Positions 6,618 to 7,184 of a stretch of 7,184 nucleotides of DNA are shown here, in pieces; the stretch's first letter is position 1; every line of letters starts with the position of its first letter. The stretch covers positions 1 to 7,184 of the forward strand of contig JAITAM010000040.1 of NCBI GenBank assembly GCA_031284085.1, read 5' to 3'. Under the pieces are notes generated by a model that was given only the letters and a program-made list of their open reading frames with translations, ran no database searches and had not been told where the DNA came from. The stretch comes from Spirochaetaceae bacterium. Lineage in GTDB: Bacteria; Spirochaetota; Spirochaetia; Treponematales; Breznakiellaceae. The position numbers and the translations under genes were made by a program.

Positions 6618-6904
6618 AGTGTAGGTGGGACACGAGTGCTAGTGTGTCAGATACACTCTCTACAGTGTTGGTGGCACACTCTAAGCAGTGTTGATACCAC
6701 ACTGGCATTAGGTGTAGGTGGCACACTCTCTAGAGTGTGAATATAACACCAGCCTTAGTGTGGATGTAACACCAGCCTTAGTGTGGATGTAACACCAGCC
6801 TTAGTGTGGATAGGACACGAGCCTTAGTGTGGATAGGACACGAGCCTTAGTGTGGATAGGACACGAGCCTTAGTGTGGATGTAACACCAGTCTTAGTGTG
6901 GATT
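6618..6904 (+). repeat. 23-bp tandem array, 12 units plus a partial one
   Basis: Units begin at 6618, 6641, 6664, 6687, 6711, 6734, 6757, 6780, 6803, 6826, 6849 and 6872, with a partial one at 6895. The period is exactly 23 apart from one inserted base (6710). Every unit keeps GTGT at 2-5 and ACAC at 13-16; the bases between vary. The left five units are diverged. From 6734 they become nearly uniform, in two versions: one with GGATGTA between the anchors and ending CAGCCTT, and one with GGATAGG and ending GAGCCTT. The half-sites alternate in orientation every 11-12 bp. The near edge is 126 bases upstream of the helicase start. Function unknown. Confidence 0.93.
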
Positions 6905-6942
6905 GCGTAGTCTAGGCATAGCGGGCATGGGGTGGTACGGAA

Positions 6943-6976
6943 AGAGGGATAGAGTTTCTTAGCACTCTATCCCTCT
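6943..6976. repeat. perfect inverted repeat, terminator-like hairpin
   Basis: AGAGGGATAGAG (6943-6954) and CTCTATCCCTCT (6965-6976) pair without mismatch around a 10-base loop. The bases after it on the plus strand (GTTACTCC) are not a T-run. On the minus strand only CTTTCC follows the hairpin. It could be a weak terminator for a gene beyond the right edge reading leftward, or an independent structured element. It shares GGATAGAG with the BMP-gene terminator at 3520. Confidence 0.6.
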
Positions 6977-7011
6977 GTTACTCCCGGCACCCGCACCGAG
7001 AACTCAAAACA

Positions 7012-7169
7012 GCCTGCGCCTGCTGCCTGTAGGCAAAAAGCCGTATACCTCTCTTGCTTACAACGTGGGAATGTTGGGATAGACTGGCCTGCGCCTGCTG
7101 TGGATACCAACAGCGTAGCTTAGAAAGAGGATGGCCTGCTCCTTGTAGCTTGGAAAGAGCAGGCGGCTG
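7012..7169. repeat. dispersed repeat cluster, right copy
   Basis: GCCTGCGCCTGCTG occurs twice (7012-7025 and 7087-7100). GCCTGTAGGCAAAAAGCC (7025-7042) is the reverse complement of 2161-2178. GTAGCTTAGAAAGAG (7116-7130) is followed by GTAGCTTGGAAAGAG (7145-7159), and the second runs into AAGAGCAGGCGGCTG (7155-7169), the module also seen at 201 and 2291. No open frame with a start and ribosome binding site covers this stretch. Confidence 0.7.
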
Positions 7170-7184
7170 TTTAGAGCAGGGTGG

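Noticed and set aside
6502..6726. Overlapping open frames of 70-74 codons on both strands
   Set aside because: They result from the tandem repeat and the helicase upstream region; cysteine-rich low-complexity translations without ribosome binding sites.
6618..6904. CRISPR array
   Set aside because: The period is only 23 bp, the 'spacers' are seven bases or fewer and partly repeated, and no cas gene is nearby.

Overview
The window most likely comes from a spirochaete, and within that group a host-associated treponeme. The reasons are a periplasmic binding protein of the BMP/PnrA (TmpC) family, a Rep/PcrA-type helicase, LspA, a large secreted beta-rich protein of outer-membrane type, many degraded repeats, and a remnant of a REP-associated transposase. 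This is judged from protein character alone; no marker gene proves it.

Left edge (1-697): the first 13 codons of a minus-strand gene (start at 41) sit behind a strong ribosome binding site and a sigma-28-like promoter element, so it may be a flagellar or motility gene. Next comes decayed mobile DNA: the C-terminal part of a REP-associated tyrosine transposase (RAYT, Y1 family) with an in-frame stop, flanked by two copies of GGTCAGACCT and followed by a 21-bp tandem duplication.

Plus-strand genes (698-3560): a 468-residue protein with a signal peptide and a beta-rich body (unrecognised, probably outer membrane) is followed by a spacer of dispersed repeats. Then comes a BMP-family nucleoside-binding protein with its own sigma-70 promoter, a good ribosome binding site and a strong terminator. 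Its signal peptide lacks a convincing lipobox cysteine, unlike the usual lipoprotein form of the family.

Minus-strand pair (3868-6492): a UvrD/PcrA/Rep helicase gene followed by lspA (prolipoprotein signal peptidase), probably cotranscribed.

The helicase-lspA block is bracketed by the same 23-bp repeat family: two units beyond lspA (3813-3859) and twelve units plus a partial one upstream of the helicase (6618-6904). In all fourteen full units GTGT at positions 2-5 and ACAC at positions 13-16 are unchanged, while the bases between them vary. Seven adjacent positions in the right array also carry TGTGGAT, which resembles a DnaA box on the opposite strand. This is the most unusual structure in the window. 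The right end (6905-7184) holds a perfect hairpin and more dispersed repeat modules shared with the spacers near 200-290 and 2160-2305.
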